In this document: positions 24,794 through 36,798 of the stretch, one piece after another
How the letters are laid out: the number at the start of each line of letters is the position of its first letter
Position numbering within the stretch: the stretch's first letter is position 1
Assembly (NCBI GenBank): GCA_020631735.1
Contig: CM036231.1
Span: forward strand, 4,057,831 to 4,121,830
Direction: 5' to 3'
DNA from: Saccharum officinarum
Lineage: Eukaryota; Streptophyta; Magnoliopsida; Poales; Poaceae
Length of the DNA stretch: 64,000 nucleotides
Translations under genes and position numbers: made by a program
The notes under the pieces: generated by a model
Told to the model about the DNA's origin: nothing
Seen by the model: only the letters and a program-made list of their open reading frames with translations
Database searches by the model: none

Positions 24794-25035
24794 GGCCCTG
24801 TTTACTTCCCATGCAAATCCAAAATATTTCCTCTTTCATCCATCACATCGAATCTTTAAACGCATGCATGGAGTATTAAATGTAGGTAAAAAAATAACTA
24901 ATTGCATAGTTTGTCTGTAAAGTTCGAGACGAATCTTTTGAGTCTAATTAATCCATGGTTGGACAAATTTTACCAAATAACAACGAAAAGTGCTACAGTA
25001 ACTTTTCACCCTATTTTTCTCAACTAAACACAGCC
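24794..25035. mobile_element. Tourist-like MITE with TAG duplication
   Basis: Ends ggccctgtttacttcc and caactaaacacagcc, TAG on both sides; full family core. Confidence 0.88.
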
Positions 25036-25960
25036 TAGGTTGCAAGAATCCTCAGATTTTTCATGGGAATGGGTGACTGCCTTCTATAAATATTAGACTT
25101 GGAGCATATTTGATACCAAGAGCTAATGGTTAGCTAGCTTAAAAAAACGCTAAAGTTAGATCTTAACCCATCCAGACAGGAGAGCTAATAGGTGCGCTAA
25201 TTTTTTAGCCAAGCCTCTAACTAATTGTTGGCCAACTCGTCAATCATAAATAATTTGGGTTAATTTTTAGCCCTAAATAGTAATCTGAGCTCATTTAAAT
25301 AGGCCTTTAGTGCTTAATTGATAGCTATTTATTTTTGTGTGCTCTTTGAGAGAGCATGCTTATTTTAACATGAGGCTAATTTTCTAATATTAGATGGTTG
25401 CATATAAAAAATAGAGACCGGATCAGAATACAGTTCCATTTTCTATAAAGAAAACTTTTGTTACATTCTGATAAGCGATCTCTGAAGTTGTTTGATTTTT
25501 TTCCGTCAAGGTCCATAAACTCTCAAATTATATATTTTAAAAACATATTACTGTATTTTGGAAGTCAAAAATATTTTTAAAACATCCAAAATAACACTTG
25601 TTATTGAACTGAAGGAAGTATGTGCCTGCGACTACAGACAGTGGAACACCATGCTGTCCGTCAATTTTATAATTACTTTCCCCAGTCAAGCGTTAGTAGA
25701 GCACATGATTCTAAATCTATACTGGTATATTGAGTAGCTAGCAATTAGCAGTACAGAGCACAGGGCAGATTAGACTAGTGATTGATGATTAAGCTACCAC
25801 ATATACTAATCAAAATGTTCATGTGAGTTCGAGCCGGAGACTAGGGATACAGTACGCATATACCATTACAAAAATCCAGTTTGGAAAATATAAAAGAGAA
25901 AGAGAGAAGAATGAATACTACTTGTTTGGAAAAAGAAAATGACAACTACTTTATAGCTAG
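25036..25960. other. Intergenic DNA, A/T-rich
   Basis: No gene. The stretch 25100-25350 with repeated 'agctaa' and 'ctaat' phrases may be an old MITE, but I could not fix its ends. Confidence 0.4.
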
Positions 25961-26204
25961 GGCCTTGTTTAGATGTCATCCAAATTCCAAGTTTTTTCGC
26001 TCTCTCTCCATCACATCAATTTTTACCCACTTGCATGGAATATTAAATGTAGGTAAAAAAATAACTAATTACACAGTTTAGTTGAAAATCACGAGATGAA
26101 TCTTTTGAGGCTAATTGGTCCACGATTAGACAATATTTGCCAAATAAAACGAAAATAGTACTATTCATCGGGTTCACTTTTTTTTTTGCAAAGTGAACAA
26201 GGCC
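25961..26204. mobile_element. Tourist-like MITE
   Basis: Ends ggccttgtttagatg and aagtgaacaaggcc around the family core. The flanking triplets do not match (TAG, TTG). Confidence 0.8.
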
Positions 26205-28089
26205 TTGACCATCCCTACCAAATGATGATTGATCTAGACATCGCAACACGACAGGCAGGTTAGACACAATTATCAAGATATTCTATGGTCGCGGCTTGAG
26301 ATTAACACAGCCTAATACTAGGGGTTAATCAGTATCTGCGACAGTAGTAGGTGAGGATAGCCTGCTTCCTAACAAGCGTTAAAAGGGTATATGTTCGTCC
26401 ATTTCTGATGGTAATAAATGCTAGTACTATAAAGTTTCAGCCATTTTTTTTTGAAAAATGCGACTGGTCGAGCTTCGTCCGCGGAGCAAATCTTTCCTCT
26501 ATCAAGGATAGATGGCTTATCAATTTGTGGGGAAGGGGCTTTCAGATTATGAATGAAGATGCAAAAAGAAGTGAAGCAGAAAACTGGTGGAAAATAAACT
26601 TCGCTGAGAATGATTTAGCACCTTAATGAAAACTATATGGTGCTAGATTGAGTGCCCTTAGTAGGGTTTTTAAAAGGCCATCGACTCTGGCTTCTCAACA
26701 AGCCCCTATTACTAAAACACGGTTTTGCTCCTAAAATCACTAAGGAGGGAGATTTTTTTAACTAGTACGAGCCGAAGCAAAAAAAAAGATTTCTATTTCT
26801 ACCAATCTCTCTTCTCAAACATACTCTCCATAACTGTTTTGCTAAATGTTTTTACAAAGCATTTTCCTTGATTCACGGGATGGCCTTAGAGCAACTCCAC
26901 CATTTTTTCTATAACAAGCAATAAAGATGGTCGAGGCTAAAAATATACACCACTAGGTCATCTTTCCAATCCTCATTCGCCACAAACTTTTTCTCGATCC
27001 CTCGAAATCCCACCACAATCTCTTCAACAAAGGGAACAAGCAGCACATTTTCTCAATCACCTTTTCTCTTCATCTCTCACTGACATCTTAGACCCACACC
27101 GTCGATGCAGGTGGCACACCATCGCGACCCAAGCCGTGTCACACCTCCTTGTGCCAGGTGGGCAGGCAAGACAGGCGAGCTGTGCCGGAGCCGCTGGGGA
27201 TAGTCGTGCCGGCCGCCGTGCCGAGGCCACTGCGTCGGGGCCCGAGCAGGTGTGTCGCGCTAGCCCACTGCGTTGTCCATGGGCAAGCTGCGCTAGGGCC
27301 GAGTGGGCTCTGCCATGATGACTGCCTTGCACAGAGAGAGAGAGAGGATTATTTTCTTGTTCTGCTGTATCAATGCTCTCCTAAAAACACAAGTAAGGTT
27401 TTCTCAACCCCTTATAGTGAATATCAAGGAAAAGGGGAAATGGGATCCCATGGAGTTGCACTATGGCACACATGCTTGATATTCTATGTGTAGTGTGTTT
27501 TGGGTCCTATTTCAACCCTACATTGGTTATTTACAGAATTGTACGCGACCATAGCATACCAAATATAGGTCTTGTTTGAATATCGTCATGGTCTCCAATA
27601 TTGCACTTTGACCAATGGTACCAATAAAGACATATATTTTTGGAAGAAGTATGTTATTTATTTAAATAGGTTGAGTTATGAACTTATTATCATAACGATG
27701 AATCTAATAACACTAACCATATGTCATAACTAAAATAGTTTGATTTAGAATAAAACTAAACCAACTTACAAGTTACACTAGAGGATGGAGTGCAATGCAT
27801 ACTAATTTTGAAGTAATTGGAACATGTTTACTTTTGAGCCATTTTTACACTTCATTTGTGTCAGAATCAAACAACTTACTAGTGTTGCAACTTTAACAAG
27901 TTATAAATAAGGAGCATTACTATTTCCTCGTTGAGTACAACACGATTCTCTTGATGTTTTGCATCCCCATCGGTTAGTGTTGGGAGATGTGAATAGGAGC
28001 CGCGGGGCTATATTGACGAAGGGTAAAAGGTCAAGATGTTTTAAAACGTGTAAAAACGACGAGTAATTTGAGAAGAAGTTTGAATCTTA
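26205..28089. other. Intergenic DNA, no gene recognised
   Basis: 26205-27050 is A/T-rich; 27060-27350 is a short GC-rich patch with overlapping frames on both strands and no known domain; 27500-28089 is A/T-rich. I see no repeat boundaries. Confidence 0.4.
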
Positions 28090-28332
28090 GGCAGTGTTTA
28101 GTTCACCCTAAATTCCAAAAATTTACAAGATTCTCCGTCACATCAAATCTTTAGACGCATGCATGGAGCATTAAATGCAGGTAAAAAAAATAACTAATTG
28201 CACAGTTTGTCTGTAAATGTCGAGACGAATCTTTTGAGCATAGTTAGTCCATGATTAAATAAATTTTACTAAATAACAACGAAAAGTGCTATAAGAATTT
28301 TATACACACTTTACAACTAACTAAACACACCC
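28090..28332. mobile_element. Tourist-like MITE with TTA duplication
   Basis: Ends ggcagtgtttagttc and aactaaacacaccc, TTA on both sides; family core present. Confidence 0.88.
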
Positions 28333-28648
28333 TTAGAACGAAGATTATTGTGAAATGAAGGGAGTAACTGTACTGGTAGGCTGCCAGGCTGGCACACACA
28401 CTGCAACAGAGGACTGTGTCGCCGTGTGCAGGTCTGTGGCTGAGACAGGCAAGCTTCTGCCAAAGCTCAGGCAATCACGAGCTGGCGCAACGTTATCCGA
28501 CAGACATCACGCCCCCCTCCCCGGCCAACCGCCGTCGAGCATGTGCGCGCGCGGCCGCTCGGCTGGCCGTGGCGGGCCCTCCAGCCACCTGCGCATCCGC
28601 AGCCGCGTGTAAGAATAGCCGCAGTGGTACTTTAAAACCATGCGCTAC

Positions 28649-29097
28649 GACTACCCGCACTGGGTACTCTAAAACAATACTCTAAAGCTTTAGAGTATGA
28701 ATATAGAGTAAAAACTGCTGCACTGGGTACTCTAAAACGATACTCTATCCTTTCTCTCACTCTATATTTAGAGTAGTACTGTGCTTACTCTATACTCTGT
28801 AGCGGCGGACCCCACTAACTAAACAAAGGAAAAAATGATATAACTCACAAACCAAAAATCCAAATTAAATTTCGATTGCACCATTAAATTCGTCTCAATA
28901 AATCCTTCAAAACTAGATCACACATGGATATATTTAGATAAAGTGACAAGTGGATCCCACGGTGGATAGAGTGGATAGAGTGGATAGAGGATGATATAGA
29001 GGATGGATGGGTGCGGGAGAATTGAGTATAGAGGAGAGAATCTTGCTGACTAGGACGTATATAGGATGAATATAGAGGTCCATAAGTGCGGGTAGTC
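28649..29097. mobile_element. MITE-like element with 13-bp perfect terminal inverted repeats
   Basis: GACTACCCGCACT at 28649-28661 is the exact reverse complement of 29085-29097. Inside, 'actctaaaac.atactct' phrases repeat. No target duplication is evident. A second, partial copy follows directly. Confidence 0.7.
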
Positions 29098-29505
29098 TAA
29101 AGATTTAGAGTATTAATATAGAGTAAAAACTGTTGTACTGGTTACTCTAAAACGATACTCTTTCCTTTCTTTCACTCTATATTTAGAGTGGTACAGTGCT
29201 TACTCTATACTCTACAGTGGCGGGCCCCACTAGCTAAACAAAGGAAAAAAATGCTATAACTCACAAACCAAAAATCCAAATTAAATTTCGATTGCACCAT
29301 TAAATTCATCTCAATAAATCCTTCAAAACTAGATCACACATGGATATATTTAGATAAAGTGACAAGTGGGTCCCACAGTGGATAGAGTGGATAAAGGATG
29401 ATATAGAGGATGGATGGGTGCGGGAGAATTAAGTATAAAGGAAAGAATCTCGCTGACTAGGACGTATAGAGGATGAATATATAGGTCCACGAGTACGAGT
29501 ATTCT
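29098..29505. repeat. Adjacent second copy of the 28649-29097 element
   Basis: Repeats the sequence from about 28686 onwards at a constant offset of 415 bp with scattered substitutions. The right terminus is decayed (gagtacgagtattct). Confidence 0.75.
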
Positions 29506-29964
29506 AAGCCGGCGGGCGCCCGGAAACGTACAAAAAGGCCACCGTTTTTGAACCCCACGGCCATCCGCTCGCTGCCGCCTGGCCAGCCAAGACGACCCCG
29601 ATGGCCCGACCCGATGCCCCGATCCCTCGTGTGTGCGCTCGACCGGCGGCCCCTTCAATTCACGTGAAATGAAACCACGGCTCCGCGGGCGGTTTGGCGG
29701 AGGCCGCGCGCACGCGTCTTTCGGTCGCGTTTGCGTCGCCAAATCTAGCACGGTCGCGCACTCCGCGGCCGTGAACATGGTAGGCAGATAGCCACCGGGG
29801 TCGTCGTGCGAAATCGGTCTGGCCGACCTTGGTGTTGGCTTTCAGTTGATCTGGAATTTTTTTCTGATCACCCAAAAGTTTTTACGTCTCTGCATTAAGG
29901 CAGAGAAAACAGCTTGATACGTGCCTTCGCCGTGTCCTAGGGGTGTCAATAAAATTTTATATGA
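29506..29964. other. GC-rich intergenic patch
   Basis: CpG-rich sequence with overlapping frames on the minus strand (up to 142 codons) and no known domain. Read as non-coding. Confidence 0.4.
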
Positions 29965-30228
29965 GGCCTCGTTTAGATGAGAGAATTGGAAAAAAAACAC
30001 TGTATCAGAATTCCTGTAGCATTTCGTTTGTATTTGGTAAAAATTATCCAAATTTTAACTAACTAGGCTTAAAATGTTCGTCTCGCTAAGTACAACAAAA
30101 CTGTGCAATTAGTTTTTGATTTTATTAACATTTAGCACTCCATGCATTTGCCGACATTTTGATATGACGGAGAATCTTCTTTTTGCATAGTGAAATTTGA
30201 GGGAGAATTGGGGGAACTAAACAAGGGC
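29965..30228. mobile_element. Tourist-like MITE, longer subfamily, TGA duplication
   Basis: Begins ggcctcgtttagatgag and ends gggaactaaacaagggc, with TGA on both sides. Same subfamily as 57502-57764, inverted. Confidence 0.85.
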
Positions 30229-30310
30229 TGAATTCTCAAAACCCAGGGGTTGGATCTAGCATAGGGGCATGGGGCTGTACCCCTGTAAAACACTAAGTAC
30301 ATATATCTAC

Positions 30311-30550
30311 GCCTTGTTTAGTTTGCCTCAAAATTCTAAGTTTTTTCACTCTCTCTCCATCACATCAATTTTTAACCGCTTGCATGGAGTATTAAATGTA
30401 GGTAAAAAATAACTAATTACACAGTTTAGTTGGAAATCACGAGATGAATTTTTTGAGCCTAGCTGGTCCATGATTGGACAATATTTGCCAAATAAGACGA
30501 AAGTGGTACTATTCATCGGGTTGAAATTTTCTTCAATCTAAACAAGGGCC
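30311..30550. mobile_element. Tourist-like MITE
   Basis: Begins gccttgtttagtttgcc, ends tctaaacaagggcc; family core between. Target duplication not clear. Confidence 0.78.
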
Positions 30551-30582
30551 TATAATATATTATATACCTGCTAGCATACTTT

Positions 30583-30826
30583 GGGTGTGTTTAGATGGTT
30601 GTAAAGTATGTGTAAAGTTACTGTAGCACTTTTCGTTGTTATTTGGTAAAATTTATCTAATTATGGGCTAACTAGGCTCAAAAGATTCGTCTCGACATTT
30701 ACAGACAAACTGTGCAATTAGTTATTTTTTTTACCTACATTTAATGTTTCATGCATGCGTCAAAAGATTTGATGTGACGGGGAATCTCGTAAAATTTTTG
30801 GAATTTTGAAGGAACTAAACACTGCC
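30583..30826. mobile_element. Tourist-like MITE with TTT duplication
   Basis: Begins gggtgtgtttagatgg and ends ggaactaaacactgcc, with TTT on both sides; inverted family core. Confidence 0.82.
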
Positions 30827-31712
30827 TTTATCGAATAGCAATATCTTAAGCTCAAGTGCTCATCCAAGAGGGAAATGCTTGTAGCCCTATACTAACACTC
30901 TTTCTTCTATAGCCCGGGAGCCCAAAATGATTCAATACACATGACACAAGTATAAGACAAAAATGACAACAAATTAATCAGTTCTTTTTTTAAAAAAAGT
31001 GTTGACTCCTTTTCCTTCCAAACTATCATAATAATTTAAATTTGTAAGTTTGGGTCTTGATTTTGTTTAATAACCAAACAATGTTATAGGAAAAACCATC
31101 TGTAGATTACTTGATAAATAAATAATTTTACTTTTTGTAGAATATCATGGCACTAAGAGAAACAATGATCTTGCTTTTTTGGTTAATATGCTTATGAAGA
31201 CTTTGGCTAAACCTTGGTGAATTGTATCTTTAGATCCATCTACCTAACTATTTTATTGTCATTGGGTTGTCGTATTATACCGTTAGCGAATTACGTCATT
31301 TAGGTCCATACCCAAATGATTAAAATCCTAGGTCCGTCACTGTCAAAACCTCCCTAGTGTACTAGTGTACTGAAAGTTATTACTGTACGTTATATTGGAC
31401 ACTAATCAACCCGAATTACGGCGCCTAGAGGGATGCGCACAAGACGTTGAGGATTTTGCACTTGCCTCTGGCTAAATTTGTTGGAGAGACAGGTTATTAC
31501 CTGATTAATCCGCTGAATGAGACGTATCACGAGATCAGCTATACCTTCTTTTTTTTTGCGAAAAGATCAGCTATACCTTCAATAGTTCCATGAATGGGAA
31601 ACATTTGTACTAGTGTATATAACACTCCTTGACCTACTTAGGTACTAGTAGCAATCATGAAACTGTACTTGTCCGATGTATTCACCAAGCCAAGCATCAC
31701 GCTCTGACCTTA
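30827..31712. other. Intergenic DNA, A/T-rich
   Basis: No frame of note and no repeat ends seen. The phrase 'aaaagatcagctatacctt' echoes 'gagatcagctatacctt' about 36 bases before it (31530-31580). Confidence 0.4.
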
Positions 31713-31950
31713 GGGTGTGTTTACTTTCTTCAAAATTTCAAAAATTTTACAAGATTCCCCGTCACATCGCATCTTTCGACACATACATGGAGCATTAAAT
31801 ATAGGTAAAAATAACTAATTACACAGTCTAGTTGTAAATCACGAGACGAATCTTTAGAACCTAATTAGTCCATAATTGAACACTAATTATCAAATACAAA
31901 CGAAAGAGTTAATGTGCTTTCAAAAATTTTACACCCCAACTAAACACACC
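31713..31950. mobile_element. Tourist-like MITE
   Basis: Begins gggtgtgtttactttc and ends caactaaacacacc; family core present. Confidence 0.78.
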
Positions 31951-32411
31951 TTTGTGGCCAAGGCCTTCACACCGGCCAACCGCCGTCAATGCAATGGCAT
32001 GTGCGCACGATGCCGCGAGCGGCCGCTCGGCCACGACGGCTAGCTAGCTAGGTGGCCGTGAGTGAGCTCTGTAGCTAGCCAAGCTAGGCGTGCAGCCACC
32101 ACCTGCGTGTACTGCGTGGCCGGCTGGCCGCACGTGAACGGTGAACCCACGGGCCCTCGTCTCGCGCGGGCGCGGCCTGTTTGCGCGCACCGACCTCGCG
32201 TGGACGTCCGTGGTCGGTCACGCGCGCGCGGACGGGGGCGGATGGGACAAAAGGCTCTCTGCGGAGTGCGGACCGCGGCCGTGAGCAAGGGCCAAGGAGT
32301 GGCAGTGGTCGGCGTGGGCAACGGTTGCGCGGGTCGACGGCCGTGCGCGTCGCGTCGTCCTCGCTTTGTGCAAGCCAGCTCCGAAAAGGAGACTCGTTCG
32401 TACTTCTACTT
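31951..32411. other. GC-rich intergenic segment, partly duplicated from 28.5 kb
   Basis: 31976-32110 shares ccggccaaccgccgtc, gcatgtgcgc and cggccgctcgg in order with 28518-28610. Both-strand frames here reflect GC composition; no domain seen. Confidence 0.5.
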
Positions 32412-32908
32412 GCCCTTGTTTAGTTCCACAAGGCACTGTTTAGATGCCAAAAATTTTGCTAAAATTTTCAGATTTCCCGTCACATCGAATCTTTGAACGC
32501 ATGCATAAAGCATTAAATATAGATAAAAAATAAAACTAATTACACAGTTTAGACAAAATGGACGAGACAAGTCTTTTAAGCCTAATTAGACTATGATTGG
32601 ACAATATTTGCCAAATAACAACGAAACTGCTACAGTAGCGTTTCGCCAAAAATTTTGCCAACTAAACAGCCTCCAATTCTCCCCAAATTTCACTATGCAA
32701 AAAGAAGATTCCCTGTCACATCAAAATGTCGGCAAATGCATGGAGTACTAAATGTTGATGAAATCAAAAACTAATTGCACATTTTTGTTGTACTTTACGA
32801 GATGAACATTTTAAGCCTAGTTAGTCAAAATTTGGATAATTTTTACTAAATATAAACGAAATGCTACAGAAATTCTAATACCATGTTTTTCTCTTCGATT
32901 CACCCAAT
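32412..32908. mobile_element. Tourist-like MITE (longer subfamily) interrupted by a second MITE
   Basis: Starts gcccttgtttagttcca, is broken at about 32431, and resumes at about 32674 with caattctcccc, continuing as in 57502-57764. Its right terminal repeat is missing. Confidence 0.75.
32432..32673. mobile_element. Tourist-like MITE nested in another MITE
   Basis: Begins ggcactgtttagatgcc and ends ccaactaaacagcc, with the 240-bp subfamily core. CAA flanks both sides if the right end is set at 32673. Confidence 0.8.
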
Positions 32909-33187
32909 GCGTGGTCGCGTGGATGGAAGTGGAACTCTGCTGCGAGTCGTCTCGGCTCGGCGCAGCGCGAGTTGACGCGTGCAGGTTTGAATAGGGGGAG
33001 TCGTACGTTTCTGCATGCTTTGGGGTGTACCGGGGGTACAGCGCCTCGCGGAGTCTCGTGATGATGATGATGTCTGTCTTCGCTCTGCAGTTAGATTCGC
33101 ATGCATGGCACTGGCACGCTAGCGCGTTACATTTGTCGCCACCATCATGCGTAATGCTAGGGATGTTCAAGTACTCAGCTTTGTTAA

Positions 33188-33429
33188 GGCCAGTTTAGAT
33201 CTAGAAAATTTTGCAAAAGAACAGTAGATTTTCTGTCACATCGAATCTTTGGACGCATGCATGAAGCATTAAATATAGATAAAAAATAAAACTAATTACA
33301 CAGTTTAGACGAAATGGACGAGACGAATCTTTTAAGCCTAATTAAACCATAATTGGACACTAATTGTCAAATAACAACGAAAATACTACAGTTGCATTTT
33401 GCTAAAAATTTTGGCAACTAAACCAGGCC
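33188..33429. mobile_element. Tourist-like MITE with TAA duplication
   Basis: Ends ggccagtttagatc and caactaaaccaggcc, TAA on both sides; family core. Confidence 0.9.
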
Positions 33430-33699
33430 TAAGTGAACGCATACGGGAAGCCTGGATTCACCATCTGGATTTTTTTTACGTAATCTCTACTATAATTGAC
33501 CGCTTCGAATTATTTTAGGTTCACCAACGAAAATATCCCCCGCTGAGTAGTCTAACTATTGTGTACCTAGAAAAATACACATAGAAATTCGTCTTCGTTA
33601 AAATCAAGGGCTAATAAAATATCTAAATCAAAACCGATGGCACAATTAGATGTGTGATGCAGGCTTCTCACGCATCTCACTTCCCAGCAACGCACCTCA

Positions 33700-34484
33700 C
33701 TGGGGTCTCGCCCTAGCGCCCTAGCGCCCTAGCGCCGCCGCCGCCGTAGCAGCAGCCGCCCCCGTCGTCCACCACCGCTGGTCCCCCTCCCTTCTCCTCC
33801 GGCATCTCGCCGGGGGCTGAAGGGAGTGGGGATCCATTGTTTTTAATAAGTTTTTCTCAGTAAATCGAGTCATTAGGGTTAGCGTCTCTCCATGCCAAAT
33901 TACTTGGTACTGGAGTTTTATCTCCTCCTTCTCCTCATCTCTGTCGACGGTGAAGGAGAAGGGTGGAATCGTCTTCTCCATGGCGGCTCCGTTGAAGATG
34001 AGGGCGACGACATCGGCGTCAGCATCTTCATCGACATGACGACATGGAGACTTTGGTTTCCGGACGACGGCATCAAGGCGGAGATGATGTCGCCGTCATG
34101 GAATAATTTTCTCCGGTCTTTTCTCCGTTTTGTTGTGGTTAGATCTGGCCACGATGAAGGACTAGGGAGAATAATTTTCAGATCAGTCTTCCTCACTCTT
34201 CGGTGGCAGAAAGAAGAAGAAGGAAGACACCAGAAAGAAGAAGTTCCTCAATTCCGCCTACAGGAATGTTGGCCGTTGTTCGTTGGGCATTTGTTCTCAG
34301 GCCATTTGCCGAGTGTTTGCCTGTGCGGTCATCCATACTGCAAAGCTTTTAACAGGTTAGGTTTTGAGTTGTGCTTTTCACAGCGTGGGTACTATTTTGT
34401 AATCCAGAGTGCTTGTAATGTGTTGATGTACCCAGCTATCATATAATATAATTCTTCTTTCGTCGCAAAAAAAAAAAAAAACCC
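33700..34484 (+). other. Segment ending in poly(A), possibly a retroposon or processed transcript
   Basis: Begins near three copies of 'gccctagc' and ends in a run of A at about 34468-34483 after ttcttctttcgtcgc. One 184-codon frame (33892-34446) has no recognisable domain. No target duplication found, so its nature is uncertain. Confidence 0.35.
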
Positions 34485-34569
34485 CGCACGCACCGCACCG
34501 GCTTCAACACGCGGCAACCCGCGGCAACCAGCGATCGAACCCTGCTATCTACGGGAAAAAAGACAAAAA

Positions 34570-35037
34570 AAAAAAAAATCAGAGCAGCGAGACGGACGAA
34601 GGGACGCAGGGGTAGGCAGCGCGTGCGGCAGGCCGCCTGCAGCCTCCGCGGCTCCGCCGCCCCGCGGACGAGCAGCAGACGGCAGGGGCGCAGGGCGCTG
34701 GCTACTAGGCGCCGAGGCTGCCCAGGCGCCGAGCGTGAGGTCGTGAGCGTCGGACGGCTGGGCACCTCGCCGCCATGGGCAGAGCTCCTCCCTCCGCTCG
34801 CCTGAATCCCCATGCCCCCGCGTCTGATTGCGGCGCGCCCCGCCCCGATCCATTTGATTCGCGCCGAATCGCCGCCGCTCGGTGCAGAAACCTAATCCGA
34901 TCTCGATCCGTTTCTCTGCGATGGGCGCTGGCTGGCCGCGACGGCCCCTCCTCCGCCACCCCCGCCGTCGGCGCCGCCTTGGGAATCTCAAGTTTGAGAT
35001 CCACAAAGAGAAGGCGGTCGTCGGCCTCACCTTATTG
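34570..35037 (+). other. GC-rich first-exon-like block, gene not identified
   Basis: GC-rich leader-like sequence, an ATG at 34921 followed by an open stretch through GNLKFEIHKEKAVVG, a TGA stop or splice site near 35036-35053 (AGCAG|GTTAGT is a good donor). It looks like the 5' end of a captured gene, but I do not recognise the product. Confidence 0.35.
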
Positions 35038-36541
35038 AAAAAAGGGCAAGCAGGTTAGTTCATTTCAATCCATCATTCTTGCCTTGCTTTAACCAATCTG
35101 CTATTTTCATCACTTAAGAACCTTTGGAGAGCATAGTTGTGGCCTGGAACTTGTGCTCATATGCATGCTGTGTATGCTTGTTTGACATACTTTTAAGATT
35201 CATAGGTTTAACATTTTCGGATATAGGGTTATTTTTTATTTTTAGAATCTGGCTATTTTTAATGTTTTCAGTACAACTGCGTTTCTGATCCCCGCCGATT
35301 TTAGGATTTCGAAATTTGGGGAAAACTTTGAATCTACCTTTGTTTTGAGAAATAGAGAGGGAATGCAACTGCCATGCAATGAGTTTTTGTAAGATCTGAA
35401 TTTTAGTGCTCATATTACTATAATAAGTGTGCATGCTAATTCTTTATTAGAGATATCTAATTAAGTTCTGAACTTCTTTGGCATGTTGATAATCTGAAAA
35501 CGGGAGTAAATTTTGCAGGTTGCCGAGTTTCTTGGGTTTCATGGATTAGTCTCTCAAAGCATCAAGAAAACTCTGGTCCAGGATTAGCCGCCACCGCACT
35601 AAACGCCAAGGTCCCAAGGCAAGTTTTGAGTTGACAGGGAGCATGGTTTATATTTCTGAAGAAACATAGATAGCACAGTTCAATATATTATAAATGCTAT
35701 TTGTGTGCTGCGAGTTTGCAACTACCCATGTTTGTTGTTGCTCTGTTGCCGTCTTGTTTATTATAAATAAACCTTTATGAACTCAGCCAATCCTATGTTG
35801 TCAATTTAATTGTTATCTCTGGTACTAATGAAATCTTAGTCTCATTTGAAGTCTTTGGCTTATTTTTTGGTCTCTCTTCCAGGAAGACTTTTTGCCAAGA
35901 ATGCCGACACCACTAAAGTACATTTTTGGGTCTATCTTCTGGTAACTGGATCACGTTCACTTTCACTAGATTCTTATGTATTTCTGCTCTTGTTCAGGAA
36001 AAAAAAACTGCACGTATGACTGAGTTTTTCACCAGACCTTTATGCTTTGGACAGTTTGCCCTGCTTGCTTTTCCTCATCTGCTTGAGAGATACATTTAAA
36101 CAAGACAAGAGAAAATTTAAATATCCAAGAAGATCGTACACTCCTGGGAGAATGTATCATATAGTTGTTGTTAAGTCTACCATTTTGATATTGTTGCTAC
36201 ATAAATTGTCAAATGTATTTTTTTAACGGCCTACTTATACTGTAATATTTTTTTATATTTTTGCCAAATAAATTGTCAAATGTATTGTTTATCCATCCTA
36301 CTTACACTGTCACATTTCTATCAGTTTATATATTTCTCTTCTTAGCAAGGAGAGTGAGATATTGTAGCAGACACTAAATTCAATAGGGGTGAGTGCAGCT
36401 TGTTTTTTGCAATCTTTGACAAATTGTTGATACACGAGAAGCTGACATGCACCCTTTTTTGTGTCATTTCAGATCTTATAACTACAAGGCAACTCAACTG
36501 AACTAATATCTCAAAGGATGAAATATTAGTTTGGAGGAGTT

Positions 36542-36684
36542 AGGCAGCGAGCGACAACTGCCGGTGGCTAGCGCATGGAGCCAAAGGCTCTGCTTGGCCA
36601 TCCCGGGTTCGAACCCCGGTGACCACGGTATTTCCGTGCATAGTGCACGGGAATGAGGAGAAAAGGCTCCCCGGTATAAAAAAA
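36542..36684 (+). mobile_element. tRNA-derived SINE, 143 bp, with 15-bp target duplication
   Basis: A tRNA-like head with a B box (GGTTCGAACCC at 36606-36616) and an A-box-like TGGCTAGCGCATGG at 36565-36578, then a tRNA-unrelated body ending in ggtataaaaaa. The 15-bp sequence tagtttggaggagtt lies on both sides (36527-36541 and 36685-36699). It is not a tRNA gene because the cloverleaf stems do not pair. Confidence 0.88.
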
Positions 36685-36798
36685 TAGTTTGGAGGAGTTG
36701 ACTTGGAGGTTTTTTTTTTCCTGGGTAGAATATGGAGCAATTTCTGATTCAGTTTCATGGCTTATTTATTTATAGTTATTTTCATTGCAACATTTCAG

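Noticed and set aside
28957..29420. CRISPR-like or satellite array from 'gtggatagagtggatagag'
   Set aside because: Only two to three short units; a simple slippage repeat inside a MITE-like element.
32040..32496. Gene in the GC-rich segment
   Set aside because: Frames exist on both strands with no domain, and one runs into a MITE.
33700..33740. Telomere-like repeat (gccctagc units)
   Set aside because: The unit is not the plant telomere repeat and occurs only three times.
36560..36616. Possible tRNA gene
   Set aside because: The B box is good, but the arms do not fold as a cloverleaf and a 15-bp target duplication marks a SINE.
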